Shown here one piece after another: positions 1 to 9,451 of a DNA stretch of 64,000 bases. Location: the NCBI RefSeq assembly GCF_000190475.1, contig NZ_AEWH01000068.1, positions 1-64,000 of the forward strand, given 5' to 3'. Both the position numbers and the translations under genes were made by a program. Position 1 is the stretch's first letter; each line of letters starts with the position of its first letter. The notes below the pieces were generated by a model. That model searched no databases and had not been told where the DNA came from. It saw nothing but the letters and a program-made list of their open reading frames with translations. Source of the stretch: Ornithinibacillus scapharcae TW25 (GTDB taxonomy: Bacteria > Bacillota > Bacilli > Bacillales > Amphibacillaceae).

Positions 1-25
1 TGTGGGTACAAGTTAATGCTATAGT

Positions 26-46
26 AATGACATAAGTATTGAAATT
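26..46 (+). other. Probable skin-type element junction inside sigK
   Basis: Similarity to sigma-K starts abruptly at the Glu codon at 41-43 ([11 protein letters not shown]). Upstream, in the same frame, the sequence does not resemble sigma-K and meets a TAA stop at 14-16. In B. subtilis sigK is interrupted at this very residue region by the skin element, which excises at a 5-bp AATGA core. Here AATGA occurs at 26-30 and a one-mismatch version, ATTGA, at 38-42, directly before the resumed coding sequence. The junction is seen; the element itself lies outside the window, so its nature is inferred. Confidence 0.55.
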
Positions 47-409
47 TTGATGCATTTACGAGCTCTAAAGAAGGTAAAAAAGGACGTTTCATTACATGAT
101 CCAATTGGTCAGGATAAAGAGGGAAATGAAATCAGTCTTATTGATATTTTAGAAGCTGAATCGGAAAATGTGATTGAATACATTCAACTAAATATGGAAA
201 TTGAAAAAATGCAGGATTATTTTTCAATTCTAGATAAACGCGAAAAGGAAGTAATTATTTATCGCTACGGATTGAATGATAAACAAGAAATGACACAGCG
301 TGAGATTGCAAAAAAACTAAATATCTCAAGGAGTTATGTATCTCGAATCGAAAAACGGGCTTTGATGAAGGTATTCCATGAGTATTATCGTAATGAACGA
401 AAAGGATAA
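47..409 (+). CDS. spoIIIC: Sigma-K C-terminal half (SpoIIIC-like)
   Basis: C-terminal part of the late mother-cell sigma factor of sporulation, which directs RNA polymerase to coat and germination genes. The 120 residues hold the end of region 3 ([20 protein letters not shown]) and region 4 with its helix-turn-helix ([20 protein letters not shown]). The N-terminal half with regions 1.2-2.4 is missing. The frame is closed by a stop at 14-16, and no ribosome binding site precedes the TTG (47) or ATG (50). The piece is therefore probably expressed only after DNA rearrangement joins it to the 5' part, as spoIVCB and spoIIIC are joined in B. subtilis. A degenerate pseudogene is less likely because the C-terminal half is fully conserved. 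A terminator follows. Confidence 0.85.
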   Translation: MMHLRALKKVKKDVSLHDPIGQDKEGNEISLIDILEAESENVIEYIQLNMEIEKMQDYFSILDKREKEVIIYRYGLNDKQEMTQREIAKKLNISRSYVSRIEKRALMKVFHEYYRNERKG

Positions 410-438
410 GTATCTATAATTGAAGGTTGTAGACATAA

Positions 439-474
439 AAAGAGGAACTCATTCACTGAAAGAGTTCCTCTTCT
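439..474. terminator. Bidirectional terminator between sigK 3' part and mtnN
   Basis: Perfect 11-bp stem AAGAGGAACTC / GAGTTCCTCTT (440-450 with 462-472), with A-rich sequence on the left and T residues on the right. It can end both the plus-strand sigma-K piece and the minus-strand mtnN operon. Confidence 0.85.
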
Positions 475-486
475 GACCTTCTTGAC

Positions 487-1176
487 CTATATGTCTTTTA
501 ACATAGCTATAATAATTTCTGAAGCATTTTTCGCAGCCTTTGTTAGGAATTCATCAAATGATACAGAAGACTCTTTTCCTGCGATATCTGATAGTGCACG
601 AATGACAACAAATGGGCATGCAAATTGATGGGAAACTTGCGCTATTGCTGCTGCTTCCATTTCAGAAGCAATCATGTTAGGAAATCTTTCTCTTGTTTCC
701 TCTACACGCTTTGGATCTTCCATAAAAGAATCGGCTGTTGCTATCAAGCCAATCTCTCCTTGAATATCCATACTATTGATTACTTTCATTGCCTTCTCTA
801 CCAAGTTCTCATCCGCTTTAAAAGTAGGAGGCATACCTGGAACCTGTCCATATTCATAATTAAATGCTGTCACATCGACATCATGATGAACAACCTCAGA
901 GGAGATGACGACATCACCTACTTCTAGTTTTTTGGAAAAACCACCGGCAGAACCGGTATTAATAATGAGCTCTGGCGAAAATCGTTCCATTAAAATGGTC
1001 GTTGCCATCGCTGCATTTACCTTACCAATTCCAGATTTTAATAAAACAATATCCTTCTCCTGCAGTTTACCTTTAATAAACAAACAGTTTGCTATTGTTG
1101 TTTCTTCCTTTTCAGACATACTATTCTTAAGAATTTCTACTTCTTCATCCATTGCTCCAATGATGCCAATTGTCAT
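487..1176 (-). CDS. mtnN: 5'-methylthioadenosine/S-adenosylhomocysteine nucleosidase
   Basis: Cleaves methylthioadenosine and S-adenosylhomocysteine to adenine plus methylthioribose or S-ribosylhomocysteine, the entry to methionine salvage and the activated methyl cycle; cytosolic. At 229 residues it has the normal family length. GAMDEEVE near the N-terminus carries the acidic residue of the active site (Glu12), GSAGG (75-79) and SEMEAAA (about 170) form the nucleoside pocket, and ALSDIAG holds the catalytic Asp. AGGAGG lies at good distance before the ATG. It follows yrrS by 18 bp and is the last gene of that group. The luxS or mccAB-type recycling genes next to mtnN in B. subtilis are not present here. 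Confidence 0.95.
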   Translation of the reverse strand: MTIGIIGAMDEEVEILKNSMSEKEETTIANCLFIKGKLQEKDIVLLKSGIGKVNAAMATTILMERFSPELIINTGSAGGFSKKLEVGDVVISSEVVHHDVDVTAFNYEYGQVPGMPPTFKADENLVEKAMKVINSMDIQGEIGLIATADSFMEDPKRVEETRERFPNMIASEMEAAAIAQVSHQFACPFVVIRALSDIAGKESSVSFDEFLTKAAKNASEIIIAMLKDI

Positions 1177-1194
1177 TATGTCTTCCTCCTATAA

Positions 1195-1866
1195 CTATTC
1201 AAATCTCCATTTTTCATCATTTTCTTTTAATACTTCTACCAAGGTTGGTTGCCATCCCTGATTATCTATCCAACTAATATAAACACGATATGTTACCGTC
1301 TCTGCTCTATCGGAAACCGTACCAATCACCTTTTGATCTCCACCACGTTTTACCCACCAGGTAATCATATTGTCTTCTGCTATTCCGGAAGCAAGACTTA
1401 GAGCCTTTGTCATCTCGATTCTATCCTGAGAACCATCATCAAAATTGGTTGTATGAGGTCCCTCTTGTGCTGTTCCAATAGGCTGCCAGTTTGCAGTATA
1501 GGCTTCCACTACATTATCGTCCCCTCCGATTGGATCGGCTGGTTGAGTTACTATTTCACTCTGACTCGCATTTTCATTATTATCGGATTCATCAAGATCT
1601 TGATCATCCGTATTGTCATCTTCAGAAGACTCAACTTCTGTTTCTGACTGTTCTTCTTTATCCTCTTCCTTAATATCCTTCTCCTCTATATCAGGGCTCG
1701 TGACGGTATCAGAATTAGTAGGGTCATCATCAGGTCCAAAAATCCATAGACCGATTAATAGAATAATTAGGAAGCCTCCTGCAATAATTAACATAGACAT
1801 TAACTTTGTATTTTTACGTCTTTTTTCAAATTTATTTACCCGTGAAAATCTATCATAACCACTCAT
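1195..1866 (-). CDS. yrrS: YrrS-like DUF1510 membrane-anchored protein
   Basis: Function unknown. The 223-residue protein has a short basic cytoplasmic N-terminus (residues 1-22, FEKRRKNTK), one membrane segment (about 23-44), then a low-complexity Asp/Glu/Ser-rich linker (about 48-110). The C-terminal domain is the DUF1510 type (about 118-223) with NWQPIGTAQEGPHTT and several Trp residues. This architecture and the place between greA and mtnN match B. subtilis YrrS. There a penicillin-binding protein gene (pbpI) lies next to yrrS; it is absent here. AGGAGGGG precedes the ATG at 1866. The extracytoplasmic position of the C-terminal domain is inferred from the positive-inside rule. Confidence 0.8.
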   Translation of the reverse strand: MSGYDRFSRVNKFEKRRKNTKLMSMLIIAGGFLIILLIGLWIFGPDDDPTNSDTVTSPDIEEKDIKEEDKEEQSETEVESSEDDNTDDQDLDESDNNENASQSEIVTQPADPIGGDDNVVEAYTANWQPIGTAQEGPHTTNFDDGSQDRIEMTKALSLASGIAEDNMITWWVKRGGDQKVIGTVSDRAETVTYRVYISWIDNQGWQPTLVEVLKENDEKWRFE

Positions 1867-2008
1867 TCTATCTTCCCCTCCTATGTATACCTTATTATAT
1901 TACCATAATTTATATGCAAGATATCATCTGAATTATTTACTATAATATTTCATTTATATGAAAAGCCAATAACATGGGAGATTGGTTAGTATAGCTGATG
2001 GAGATAAA

Positions 2009-2042
2009 TAATAAAAGCGGAGCTGTAGACTCCGCTTTATCT
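2009..2042 (-). terminator. Terminator after greA
   Basis: Stem AAAGCGGAG / CTCCGCTTT with a 7-base loop just beyond the greA stop codon, followed on the minus strand by an AT-rich tract. Confidence 0.75.
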
Positions 2043-2046
2043 TTCA

Positions 2047-2523
2047 CTATTGAACCTTTATAATTTTCACTTGGATCTCTCCACCAGGTGTTACTACTGC
2101 AAGTTCTTCTCCAACTTCATGACCAAGAAGACTTTTAGCCATCGGCGAATCATTAGATATCTTACCTTCGAAAGGATCTGCCTCCGCACTTCCTACGATT
2201 GTATAAGTTTCCTCTTCACCGTCCGGTAATTCAATAAACGTAACAGATTTACCAAGGGATACCATATTTGGATTTTCATTATCATTCTCAATTATGACAG
2301 CATTACGAATCATTTTCTCTACTTGAGATATACGCGATTCCACGAATGCTTGTTCATCTTTTGCTGCGTCATACTCTGAGTTCTCGGAAAGGTCACCGAA
2401 ACCACGTGCAACTTTGATTCGTTCTACTACCTCTTGTCTTCTCTCCGTTTTTAAATACAGAAGTTCTTGTTCCAACTTCTCTTTTCCCTCTTGTGTCATA
2501 TAATAACTTTTTTCTACAGCCAT
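2047..2523 (-). CDS. greA: Transcription elongation factor GreA
   Basis: Binds the secondary channel of RNA polymerase and stimulates cleavage of backtracked RNA. The N-terminal coiled coil (about residues 1-75) contains the tip acidic residues in [15 protein letters not shown], and the C-terminal FKBP-like domain (about 80-158) has [13 protein letters not shown] and SPMAKSLLG. The length of 158 residues is normal. The ATG at 2523 (MAVEKSYY) is chosen because AAGGAG lies 9 bases before it; an in-frame GTG three codons upstream would overlap that site. It is preceded by a repeat-bearing 376-bp gap, which separates it from udk. Confidence 0.96.
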   Translation of the reverse strand: MAVEKSYYMTQEGKEKLEQELLYLKTERRQEVVERIKVARGFGDLSENSEYDAAKDEQAFVESRISQVEKMIRNAVIIENDNENPNMVSLGKSVTFIELPDGEEETYTIVGSAEADPFEGKISNDSPMAKSLLGHEVGEELAVVTPGGEIQVKIIKVQ

Positions 2524-2555
2524 AAAAAACACTCCTTTGTCTATCTACTGCTTAT

Positions 2556-2741
2556 TAGAAAAACTCATATTCGCTTGTTTTTGGGTGAATATGTTAGTTT
2601 TTCTTATGCAGGCAAGAAAGATTGTAATCCTTTCTTATCTGCGTAGAAAAACTCATATTCGCTTGTTTTTGGGCGAATATGTTAGTTTTTCTTATGCAGG
2701 CGAGAAAGATTGTAATCCTTTCCTATCTGCGTAGAAAAACT
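2556..2741. repeat. Tandem 88-bp intergenic repeat, two copies plus a partial third
   Basis: Copies begin at 2556 and 2644, and a third start (tagaaaaact) lies at 2732, giving an exact 88-bp period with only a few differences between copies. Each unit contains a long imperfect palindrome: arm AGAAAAACTCATATTCGC, a T-rich loop, then the inverted arm ending TTAGTTTTTCT. A second weaker hairpin follows (gcagg...gaaag / ctttc...ctgc). In unit 1 the inner arm reads GTGAAT where unit 2 reads GCGAAT, which keeps pairing through a G-U wobble. A diverged copy lies at 18401-18463. The rest of the greA-udk gap shows nothing else I can name. An open frame through the repeat looks like chance. Confidence 0.85.
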
Positions 2742-2908
2742 TACATCCTACAAGCTAATAGCGAATGCTATAATACCTCATCTTTCAGATAACAGATTCT
2801 ATATCATCTGTCTTTATTGAACCATATGTAAAGAAATATCTGAACGAAGTAAAAAGTATACTAACCATAACTATGGCAGATTTAATTTAAATTTTCAATA
2901 CTTTTGTT

Positions 2909-3547
2909 TCAACTATTGTCTTTATTTTTTGACAAAATATGCTCGATTTTTGTCGCCATGATATCAATTGCAACATGGTTCTCGCCACCCTCAGGGATAA
3001 TAATATCCGCATAACGCTTAGTTGGTTCAACAAATTGTAAATGCATTGGGCGAACTGAATTTAAATATTGATCAATAACAGAGTCTAATGATCGTCCGCG
3101 ATCTTTAATATCTCGTTGCAATCTTCTAATGATACGTAGATCAGCATCGGTATCAACAAACACTTTAATATCCATTAAATCAACTAAACGAGGATCCTCC
3201 AAAATAAGGATTCCTTCTAGAATAATTACATCCTTAGGTTCTACTCGAATTACTTCTTTTGAGCGATTGTGTGCCTTATAATCATAAACAGGCTTGTCCA
3301 CTGGTTGATGATTTAATAAGGAATGAATGTGCTCTATCAACAAATCATTATCAAAAGCTAGAGGATGATCATAGTTCGTTTTTAATCTTTCTTCAAACGG
3401 TAAGTCACTTTGATCCTTATAATAATAATCTTGTTCTATAACAAGTATTGTTTTATCTGAAAATCGCTGGCATATTGATTTCGTTACGGATGTTTTCCCA
3501 CTTCCACTACCACCCGCAACTCCAATTACTACTGGTTTGTCTTGCAT
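2909..3547 (-). CDS. udk: Uridine kinase
   Basis: Phosphorylates uridine and cytidine to UMP and CMP in pyrimidine salvage, using ATP or GTP; cytosolic. The 212 residues match the family. [12 protein letters not shown] (about 9-20) is the Walker A loop, EQDYYYKDQ and NYDHPLAFD form the nucleoside site, and [12 protein letters not shown] is the lid with its conserved arginines. A GGGG-type ribosome binding site precedes the ATG. It lies 17 bp downstream of trmR on the same strand; in B. subtilis two U32 peptidase-family genes stand between these two. Confidence 0.96.
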   Translation of the reverse strand: MQDKPVVIGVAGGSGSGKTSVTKSICQRFSDKTILVIEQDYYYKDQSDLPFEERLKTNYDHPLAFDNDLLIEHIHSLLNHQPVDKPVYDYKAHNRSKEVIRVEPKDVIILEGILILEDPRLVDLMDIKVFVDTDADLRIIRRLQRDIKDRGRSLDSVIDQYLNSVRPMHLQFVEPTKRYADIIIPEGGENHVAIDIMATKIEHILSKNKDNS

Positions 3548-3564
3548 TTTGCTACCCCTTTTCT

Positions 3565-4194
3565 CTATTTTTTATAACTAATAGCAACCCCATCACCAAT
3601 AGGTAATATCGTTGTAATAAAGCTAGGATGATCCACCAGCCATTTATTATATTTACGGATTTTTTCTACCATCTTCTTATAACGAGGATGCTCAAAATTT
3701 TCATCCATTACAAATCCTCTAAATAATACGTTATCTGTGATAACTAACCCATTATCTGCTAGTAAAGGCATGACAAGTTCAAAGAATTTTTGATATTGTC
3801 CTTTTGCTGCATCAATAAATACACAATCATAGGTCCCATTTAAATCAGCTAAAACATCTAACGCATCCCCATGGATAATGGTAATGTTTTCTGTTTTATT
3901 TAGCCTATTAATATTTTCCACAGCTTGGTTGTACCTTATATCATCTCTTTCAATGGTTGTAATTGATGCTTCTGGATATGCTTCATTCATTCTTAATGCA
4001 GAATAACCAATAGCAGTTCCAATTTCAAGAATCCGTTTTGGCTTATTTAATCGGATTAATTGCATAAGAAAATTAATCCCGATAGGATCCATAATCGGGA
4101 CTCTGTCTATTTTAGCTTGTTCTTCGATTTCTCTTACCCAGTCTGCACTTTTTGGTAGATGATCACTTAAATAATTTTGTACATTTTCTTCCAT
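3565..4194 (-). CDS. trmR: tRNA 5-hydroxyuridine methyltransferase (O-methyltransferase)
   Basis: SAM-dependent class I methyltransferase of the catechol/caffeoyl-CoA O-methyltransferase type. The B. subtilis counterpart (YrrM/TrmR) methylates 5-hydroxyuridine at tRNA wobble position 34 to 5-methoxyuridine. The 209 residues contain the SAM-binding motif [15 protein letters not shown] (about 55-70), the acidic ribose ligand in TTIERD, and [10 protein letters not shown] (about 132) with metal-binding acidic residues, followed by [14 protein letters not shown] precedes the ATG. It sits between mltG and udk as in B. subtilis, but the hydroxylation genes trhP1/trhP2 (yrrN/yrrO) normally found beside it are absent. 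Another small-molecule methyl acceptor cannot be ruled out. Confidence 0.8.
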   Translation of the reverse strand: MEENVQNYLSDHLPKSADWVREIEEQAKIDRVPIMDPIGINFLMQLIRLNKPKRILEIGTAIGYSALRMNEAYPEASITTIERDDIRYNQAVENINRLNKTENITIIHGDALDVLADLNGTYDCVFIDAAKGQYQKFFELVMPLLADNGLVITDNVLFRGFVMDENFEHPRYKKMVEKIRKYNKWLVDHPSFITTILPIGDGVAISYKK

Positions 4195-4288
4195 TCTTAA
4201 CCCTCATTTATATTTATCCTATTAGGATACCTAATTTTTATAGTATTATACTAAATTATCTAAATAACCTAACGAATTAGGACGAATC

Positions 4289-4325
4289 AAAAAAACGGGA
4301 AATGTGAATAAAAATTCACACTTCC
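4289..4325 (-). terminator. Terminator after mltG
   Basis: On the minus strand GGAAGTGTGAAT, a TTTT loop, ATTCACATTTCC, then a run of seven T. The stem starts just beyond the mltG stop codon. Confidence 0.85.
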
Positions 4326-4331
4326 TTCATG

Positions 4332-5447
4332 TTAATTAATATATTGAGCCTTGTATTCATTATGTTGTTCTAGAGTCTCAGAATAGTAAATATTTCCTTC
4401 TCCATCATGTAGGAAATAATAATAATCTGTCACTTCAGGATTAATAGAGGACTCAAATGCACTCTCTGAGAAGTTAGAAATCGGTCCTATTGGTAAACCA
4501 AAAATATGGTAAGTATTAAAAGGCGATTCAACTTCTGTATCCGATAGAAGTACTTTTTCTTTATGACCTCCAATTGCATATAGCACGGTAGGGTCTGTTT
4601 GAAGTCGCATTCCTACTTCCAAACGATTATAGAAAATACCCGAAATTTTCTTTCGTTGATCTTCTGTTACTGCTTCTTTTTCTACTATTGAAGCCATCGT
4701 GACCGCTTCATGAATACTTAAACCACTCTCTGTTATCTCATTTAAGTACTGTCCAATTACAGCCTGCGATTTATCTAACATATTTTCAATAACGGTCTCT
4801 ACAGGTGGATTCTCCACATAAAAATCATATGTTGCAGCAAATAGGTATCCTTCTAGCGGATAGCGTAACTCCGGATTTAAAATATCTTCTGACAAAATTG
4901 GATATTTAGCCATTAATTGCTTAATGTAATCCTGATCAGTCAGCTTTTCTTTAAATTCTTCCTCTGAAAAAGGTAGTTTCTCTGCATATATTGCAGCAAT
5001 CTCATCGATTGTTAATCCTTCCGGTATGGTAACGCGGACGACTGGTTCTTTGACTAACCTTCCGCTCTTTAAAGACTCTATTATTTCATCAAAAGTCATT
5101 GACTTTGTAAAGGTATAACTACCCGCCTGAAAACCAGATTCATTTTTAAACTTTATATAAAATCGGAATATCATAGAGTTCTTAATAATATCATTTTCCT
5201 CTAGGATTTTCGCTATACCTGACGTAGATGATCCTAATGGAATTTCAATATCTACCCCTTGCTCATTACCTGGGTCGACTGGTTCCAGCCCAGACTTTAT
5301 GTATAGGTAGCCAGATATTCCAGCGATTGCAAGAATTAATAGTATAGAGATAATTACGATTGCTACAATCTTTCGAACTGTTCGTGCTTCTTTTCCTCTA
5401 GCAATTAAATTATCACGAAAATTCCCATTATCATTTCCCTTGGACAT
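4332..5447 (-). CDS. mltG: Endolytic murein transglycosylase MltG
   Basis: Membrane-anchored lytic transglycosylase that cleaves nascent peptidoglycan strands and is proposed to release glycan chains during elongation. The 371-residue protein has a cytoplasmic N-terminus (1-27), one membrane helix (about 28-51), a LysM-like subdomain (about 60-140) and the YceG catalytic domain. The catalytic Glu lies in MASIVEKEA (about 255), and FYNRLEVGMRLQTDPTV and GLPIGPISN are family signatures. It is the B. subtilis yrrL position, upstream of trmR on the same strand. Confidence 0.93.
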   Translation of the reverse strand: MSKGNDNGNFRDNLIARGKEARTVRKIVAIVIISILLILAIAGISGYLYIKSGLEPVDPGNEQGVDIEIPLGSSTSGIAKILEENDIIKNSMIFRFYIKFKNESGFQAGSYTFTKSMTFDEIIESLKSGRLVKEPVVRVTIPEGLTIDEIAAIYAEKLPFSEEEFKEKLTDQDYIKQLMAKYPILSEDILNPELRYPLEGYLFAATYDFYVENPPVETVIENMLDKSQAVIGQYLNEITESGLSIHEAVTMASIVEKEAVTEDQRKKISGIFYNRLEVGMRLQTDPTVLYAIGGHKEKVLLSDTEVESPFNTYHIFGLPIGPISNFSESAFESSINPEVTDYYYFLHDGEGNIYYSETLEQHNEYKAQYIN

Positions 5448-5513
5448 TCATCATCCCCCTCTCATCCGGTATATTATACTAGAAAATGACAATATACGCT
5501 AGGATTAATCAAA

Positions 5514-5547
5514 TGAAAAAAGCAGGTGCCCAGATGGGCACCTACTA
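5514..5547 (-). terminator. Terminator after the DUF1292 gene
   Basis: Stem AGTAGGTGCCC / GGGCACCTGCT with an ATCT loop followed by TTTTTT on the minus strand. Confidence 0.9.
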
Positions 5548-5575
5548 TAATATCGTTTAACCTATTATGTTGACT

Positions 5576-5860
5576 TTAGCCTTTTAGCTCTTCTTCCTCT
5601 GCTAACGTATTTAACATTTCTTCGACAATATCCCATTCCTCATCCGATTCAATTGCAAATAAAGAAAGGTCTTCGTCCTCTTTTTCTTCGTAACGAAAAG
5701 CGTATACTTCAACCTCTTCGTCATCCTTTTGTTCTGCTGGTACTACAGCAATGTAAGAATGACCAGTTTCGTCTACATCAAATGTAAATAGTACTTCAAA
5801 TAAATGTTCTTCCCCATTTTCGTCAGGAATGATAATGCGTTCTTTTTCTTCAATAGCCAT
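5576..5860 (-). CDS. DUF1292 family protein (YrzB-like)
   Basis: Small acidic protein of unknown function, conserved beside ruvX in Firmicutes. The chosen start (ATG at 5860, MAIEEKERIII) gives 94 residues and has AAGGAG 9 bases upstream; the ATG at 5866 is only 3 bases from that site. The family pattern is visible: an N-terminal IIPDENGEEHLFEVLFTFDVDETGHSY strand region, then YAFRYEEK and the C-terminal SDEEWDIVEEMLNTL. It starts 16 bp after ruvX, so the ireB-ruvX-DUF1292 trio is probably co-transcribed. A hairpin terminator follows. Confidence 0.85.
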   Translation of the reverse strand: MAIEEKERIIIPDENGEEHLFEVLFTFDVDETGHSYIAVVPAEQKDDEEVEVYAFRYEEKEDEDLSLFAIESDEEWDIVEEMLNTLAEEEELKG

Positions 5861-5876
5861 ATTCATATTCTCCTTT

Positions 5877-6290
5877 TCATTTTTGATCAAGATAGCCTTG
5901 TAAAATCATCATAGCAGCCATTTTATCGATTACCTTTTTCCGTTTTTTACGACTTACATCAGCCTCGAGTAAAACACGTTCTGCAGCCATTGTTGTTAAG
6001 CGTTCATCCCATAAAACTGTTTCCACATGGAACACTTCTTCCAGATATTCTGCATACCGCTTCGATGCTTCACCTCGTTCACCTATCGTACCGTTCATAT
6101 TCTTCGGTAATCCAATAATGACTTTTTCAATATTATGCTCATCTATAATCTGTTTTAATTCGCTATCTGCAGACTTAATATCTGTTTCATCCCATTTAAT
6201 CGTGGTAATTCCTTGAGCTGTCCAACCTAATTCATCACTTATTGCAACACCGATTGTTTTTGAGCCAACATCTAAACCTAAGATTCTCAT
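5877..6290 (-). CDS. ruvX: Pre-16S rRNA processing nuclease / Holliday junction resolvase-like YqgF
   Basis: RNase H-fold protein of the YqgF/RuvX family; bacterial members act in 16S rRNA 5'-end maturation and some cleave recombination intermediates. The 137 residues show [16 protein letters not shown] (first catalytic Asp), [20 protein letters not shown] with a catalytic acidic residue, and the C-terminal [14 protein letters not shown]. The ATG follows the ireB stop codon directly, with an AAAGGT ribosome binding site inside the end of ireB, so translation is probably coupled. Confidence 0.93.
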   Translation of the reverse strand: MRILGLDVGSKTIGVAISDELGWTAQGITTIKWDETDIKSADSELKQIIDEHNIEKVIIGLPKNMNGTIGERGEASKRYAEYLEEVFHVETVLWDERLTTMAAERVLLEADVSRKKRKKVIDKMAAMMILQGYLDQK

Positions 6291-6560
6291 CTAATTACCT
6301 TTATATTGTTGCTCGAGATAGGATTTGACAAGTTCTTCTATCACTTCATCACGCTCTATGCGACGAATTAAATTTCTTGCATCCTTATATCTCGGAATAT
6401 ATGCTGGATCACCTGATAATAAATACCCAACAATTTGATTGATAGGATTATACCCTTTTTCTTGAAGTGCCTCATGGACAGTCATTAAGATTTCTTTTAT
6501 ATCACGATCAAATGGCTCTTCTGAAAAGTTGAATTTCATTGTTTTATCGATTGAACTCAT
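6291..6560 (-). CDS. ireB: IreB family regulatory phosphoprotein
   Basis: Small protein of the DUF965/IreB family. In Enterococcus the member is a substrate of the PASTA kinase IreK and tunes cephalosporin resistance; a role in the same kinase circuit here is inferred. The 89 residues contain the conserved core [28 protein letters not shown] and [20 protein letters not shown] at 6560 is preferred over the preceding GTG because GAGG then lies at usual distance. First gene of the ireB-ruvX-DUF1292 set downstream of alaS, an order conserved in Firmicutes. Confidence 0.9.
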   Translation of the reverse strand: MSSIDKTMKFNFSEEPFDRDIKEILMTVHEALQEKGYNPINQIVGYLLSGDPAYIPRYKDARNLIRRIERDEVIEELVKSYLEQQYKGN

Positions 6561-6665
6561 CACGACACCTCATTCCACTTTGGTCTATTTCCATTCTAAC
6601 ATGTTTAAAAGATTTAATATAATATTTTAATCGCTAGAAAAGAGGGATTCAACAGAAAGTATTCC

Positions 6666-9305
6666 TTAACGTAAATTAGTCTCCACATACTCAGTAGCAT
6701 ATTGCAATGCTTCCATAATCTTGCTAGCATCCTTACCACCAGCTTGGGCCATATCAGGGCGACCACCACCGCCACCACCACAAATTTGGGCTGCTGACTT
6801 AATTAGATTTCCAGCATGTAATCCTCTTTCAATCAGGTCTTTTGATACTCCTGCTGCTAGTTGTACTTTATCGTCGTTTTCCGTCGCTAATAAGATTATG
6901 ACAGAACCAAGTTTTTGTTTCAAATCATCAACCATTGTTCTTAATTGATTCATGTCTTTAACATTCACTTTTTGGCTTAAAAGTTTTACACCATTGACTT
7001 CCGTTACTTGTTCTACAATGGAGGAAGCCTCTAAGTTAGATAGTTTAGCATTCAATGATTCGTTTTCCTTTTGTAACGATTTGATCTCTTGGAATAATGC
7101 TTCTACACGTTCTGGTACCTTCTCTTCCGTGTTCTTTAACTTCTGAGCAGTCTCGTGTAATATGCCTAATTTACCAGATAAAAATTCAAAGGCAAATTTA
7201 CTAGTTACAGCTTCAATTCGTCGTGTACCAGCACCAATTCCACTCTCTGACACAATTTTAAATAACCCGATTTCTGAAGTATTGTGAACATGGCAGCCAC
7301 CACATAGTTCTAAACTATAGTTCCCAATTTGGACAACTCGAACTACTTCACCATACTTTTCACCGAATAAAGCCATAGCTCCCATCTCTTTTGCTTCTGC
7401 TAAGGACTTTTGGCTAATATTTAATGAAATGGACTCCCAAATTTTTTCATTTACTATACTCTCAATTTGTTCTAATTCGCCTTTCGTTACAGATTGAAAA
7501 TGAGAAAAATCGAATCGCAAGCGTTCAGGAGCTACTAATGATCCTGCTTGATTTACATGTGTTCCTAGAACATCTTTTAAGGCCTGATGTAATAAATGAG
7601 TTGCTGTATGGTTTTTCACAATTAAATTACGAGAATCCATATCTACAACTGCTGTTACGACATCTCCAACATGGAGTTCACCGCTATCTATTACAGTTCG
7701 GTGTATATTTTGAGATTTAGGTGACTTTTGGACATTCTTTACGGTTGCTTTTGCTGTATTGGTCTTGATTGTACCATGGTCCGCTATCTGCCCACCGCTT
7801 TCCGCATAGAATGGAGTTTCTCGTAGGAATATTAACACTTCGTCCCCTTGCTTTACAATATCAACGAGTTCCCCATCTTTTATTAAAGCAACGATCTTGG
7901 TCTCCGTTTCTAATGTTTCATATCCGATAAATTCACTTTCTACGTTAAGTTTACCAAGTACTTCATCTTGAACATGCATAGAGTCCACTTTTTGACGCGC
8001 GTTTCTTGCACGTTCACGCTGCTTTTCCATCTCTTCTTCATAACCAGCTTCATCAACTGTAAATCCTAATTGTTCCACATACTCCGCTGTTAATTCCTTA
8101 GGGAAACCATACGTATCATATAAGCGAAATACTTCTTTACCAGGAAATACTGTGGAGTTTTTCGCTTTTTCTTTCTCGATAATATCTGTTAATATTTCTA
8201 ATCCATCATTTAACGTTTCATGGAAACGTTCTTCTTCAACTTTGATAATATTTTGAATAAAGTCGTGTTGCTCTAATACAGTCGGGTAGAAATCTTTCAT
8301 GATATTGCCAACAGTTTCAACTAGCGCAAACATGAACGGCTTCTCTATTCCTATTTCCTTAGCAAAACGAACTGCCCGACGGATTAATCTTCTTAATACA
8401 TATCCTCTTCCATCGTTTGATGGTAATGCACCATCACTTATAGCAAAGCTAACCGTTCTGATATGGTCAGCGATTACTTTGTATGCAGTGTCACTCGCTT
8501 TATTCGTACCATATTTCACATTAGCAAGTTCTTCCGTCTTCTTAATAATTGGCATGAATAAATCTGTTTCAAAATTAGTCGGAACATCTTGGATGACGGA
8601 TACAATTCTCTCTAATCCCATTCCCGTATCAATGTTTTTCTTTGGAAGTGGTGTATAGGTATCATCTGGATTGTGATTAAACTGAGAGAACACAAGATTC
8701 CATACCTCTAGATAACGATCATTTTCTCCACCTGGATAAAGCTCCGGATCTTCTGGATTATTACCATAGGACTCTCCACGATCATAAAAAATCTCCGTAT
8801 TAGGACCACTAGGGCCTTCTCCAATATCCCAGAAATTCTCTTCCAATCGAATAATTCTCTCTTTAGGAATTTTAATATCATTTAACCACATGTCATATGC
8901 TTCATCATCTTCAGGATGTACGGTAACAGATAAACGTTCTGGATCTAACCCTAACCATTTCTCGCTAGTGAGAAATTCCCAAGCCCAAATGATAGCTTCT
9001 TTTTTAAAGTAGTCTCCAATGGAAAAGTTTCCCAACATCTCAAAGAATGTATGGTGTCTTGCAGTATAGCCTACATTTTCAATATCATTTGTGCGAATTG
9101 ATTTTTGGGCATTTACAATACGTGGATTTTCTGGAATTACTCGGCCATCAAAATATTTTTTTAATGTAGCCACTCCACTATTAATCCATAATAATGTTGG
9201 ATCATCTTGTGGTACTAATGATGCACTAGGTTCGACCTTATGGCCTTTTTCTTGGAAAAAGTCAAGGTACATTTGTCTAATTTGTGCTGAAGTTAGCTGT
9301 TTCAT
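6666..9305 (-). CDS. alaS: Alanine--tRNA ligase
   Basis: Charges tRNA-Ala and edits mischarged Ser/Gly-tRNA-Ala. The 879 residues hold the class II catalytic domain (about 1-250, with [18 protein letters not shown] and [15 protein letters not shown]), the tRNA-recognition helical region, the editing domain with its zinc site (NHTATHLLH about 565 and CGGCHVHNT about 665), a coiled coil (about 725-765) and the C-terminal C-Ala domain ([15 protein letters not shown]). GGAGG lies 8 bases before the ATG. Expression is controlled by the T-box leader upstream, whose specifier codon is GCU (Ala). Confidence 0.98.
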   Translation of the reverse strand: MKQLTSAQIRQMYLDFFQEKGHKVEPSASLVPQDDPTLLWINSGVATLKKYFDGRVIPENPRIVNAQKSIRTNDIENVGYTARHHTFFEMLGNFSIGDYFKKEAIIWAWEFLTSEKWLGLDPERLSVTVHPEDDEAYDMWLNDIKIPKERIIRLEENFWDIGEGPSGPNTEIFYDRGESYGNNPEDPELYPGGENDRYLEVWNLVFSQFNHNPDDTYTPLPKKNIDTGMGLERIVSVIQDVPTNFETDLFMPIIKKTEELANVKYGTNKASDTAYKVIADHIRTVSFAISDGALPSNDGRGYVLRRLIRRAVRFAKEIGIEKPFMFALVETVGNIMKDFYPTVLEQHDFIQNIIKVEEERFHETLNDGLEILTDIIEKEKAKNSTVFPGKEVFRLYDTYGFPKELTAEYVEQLGFTVDEAGYEEEMEKQRERARNARQKVDSMHVQDEVLGKLNVESEFIGYETLETETKIVALIKDGELVDIVKQGDEVLIFLRETPFYAESGGQIADHGTIKTNTAKATVKNVQKSPKSQNIHRTVIDSGELHVGDVVTAVVDMDSRNLIVKNHTATHLLHQALKDVLGTHVNQAGSLVAPERLRFDFSHFQSVTKGELEQIESIVNEKIWESISLNISQKSLAEAKEMGAMALFGEKYGEVVRVVQIGNYSLELCGGCHVHNTSEIGLFKIVSESGIGAGTRRIEAVTSKFAFEFLSGKLGILHETAQKLKNTEEKVPERVEALFQEIKSLQKENESLNAKLSNLEASSIVEQVTEVNGVKLLSQKVNVKDMNQLRTMVDDLKQKLGSVIILLATENDDKVQLAAGVSKDLIERGLHAGNLIKSAAQICGGGGGGRPDMAQAGGKDASKIMEALQYATEYVETNLR

Positions 9306-9451
9306 AATTAAGATCCTCCTTGATATGATAGTAGTTGATCAATACATCTCAAACTCAGGTAAATAGGGAGTAAACAATTCTTATACTGGGGTAACAAATT
9401 TCAACTATTTTAATTTCGTCAACTAAAAATTGTACTTCCCAATGTATAAAA

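Noticed and set aside
2537-2734. Open reading frame of 65 codons across the tandem repeat
   Set aside because: The frame is produced by the 88-bp repeat, has no convincing ribosome binding site and its product is itself an imperfect repeat of hairpin DNA.
6721-8658. Long plus-strand frames opposite alaS
   Set aside because: They are antisense shadows of a fully conserved alaS, with no ribosome binding sites and unnatural composition.
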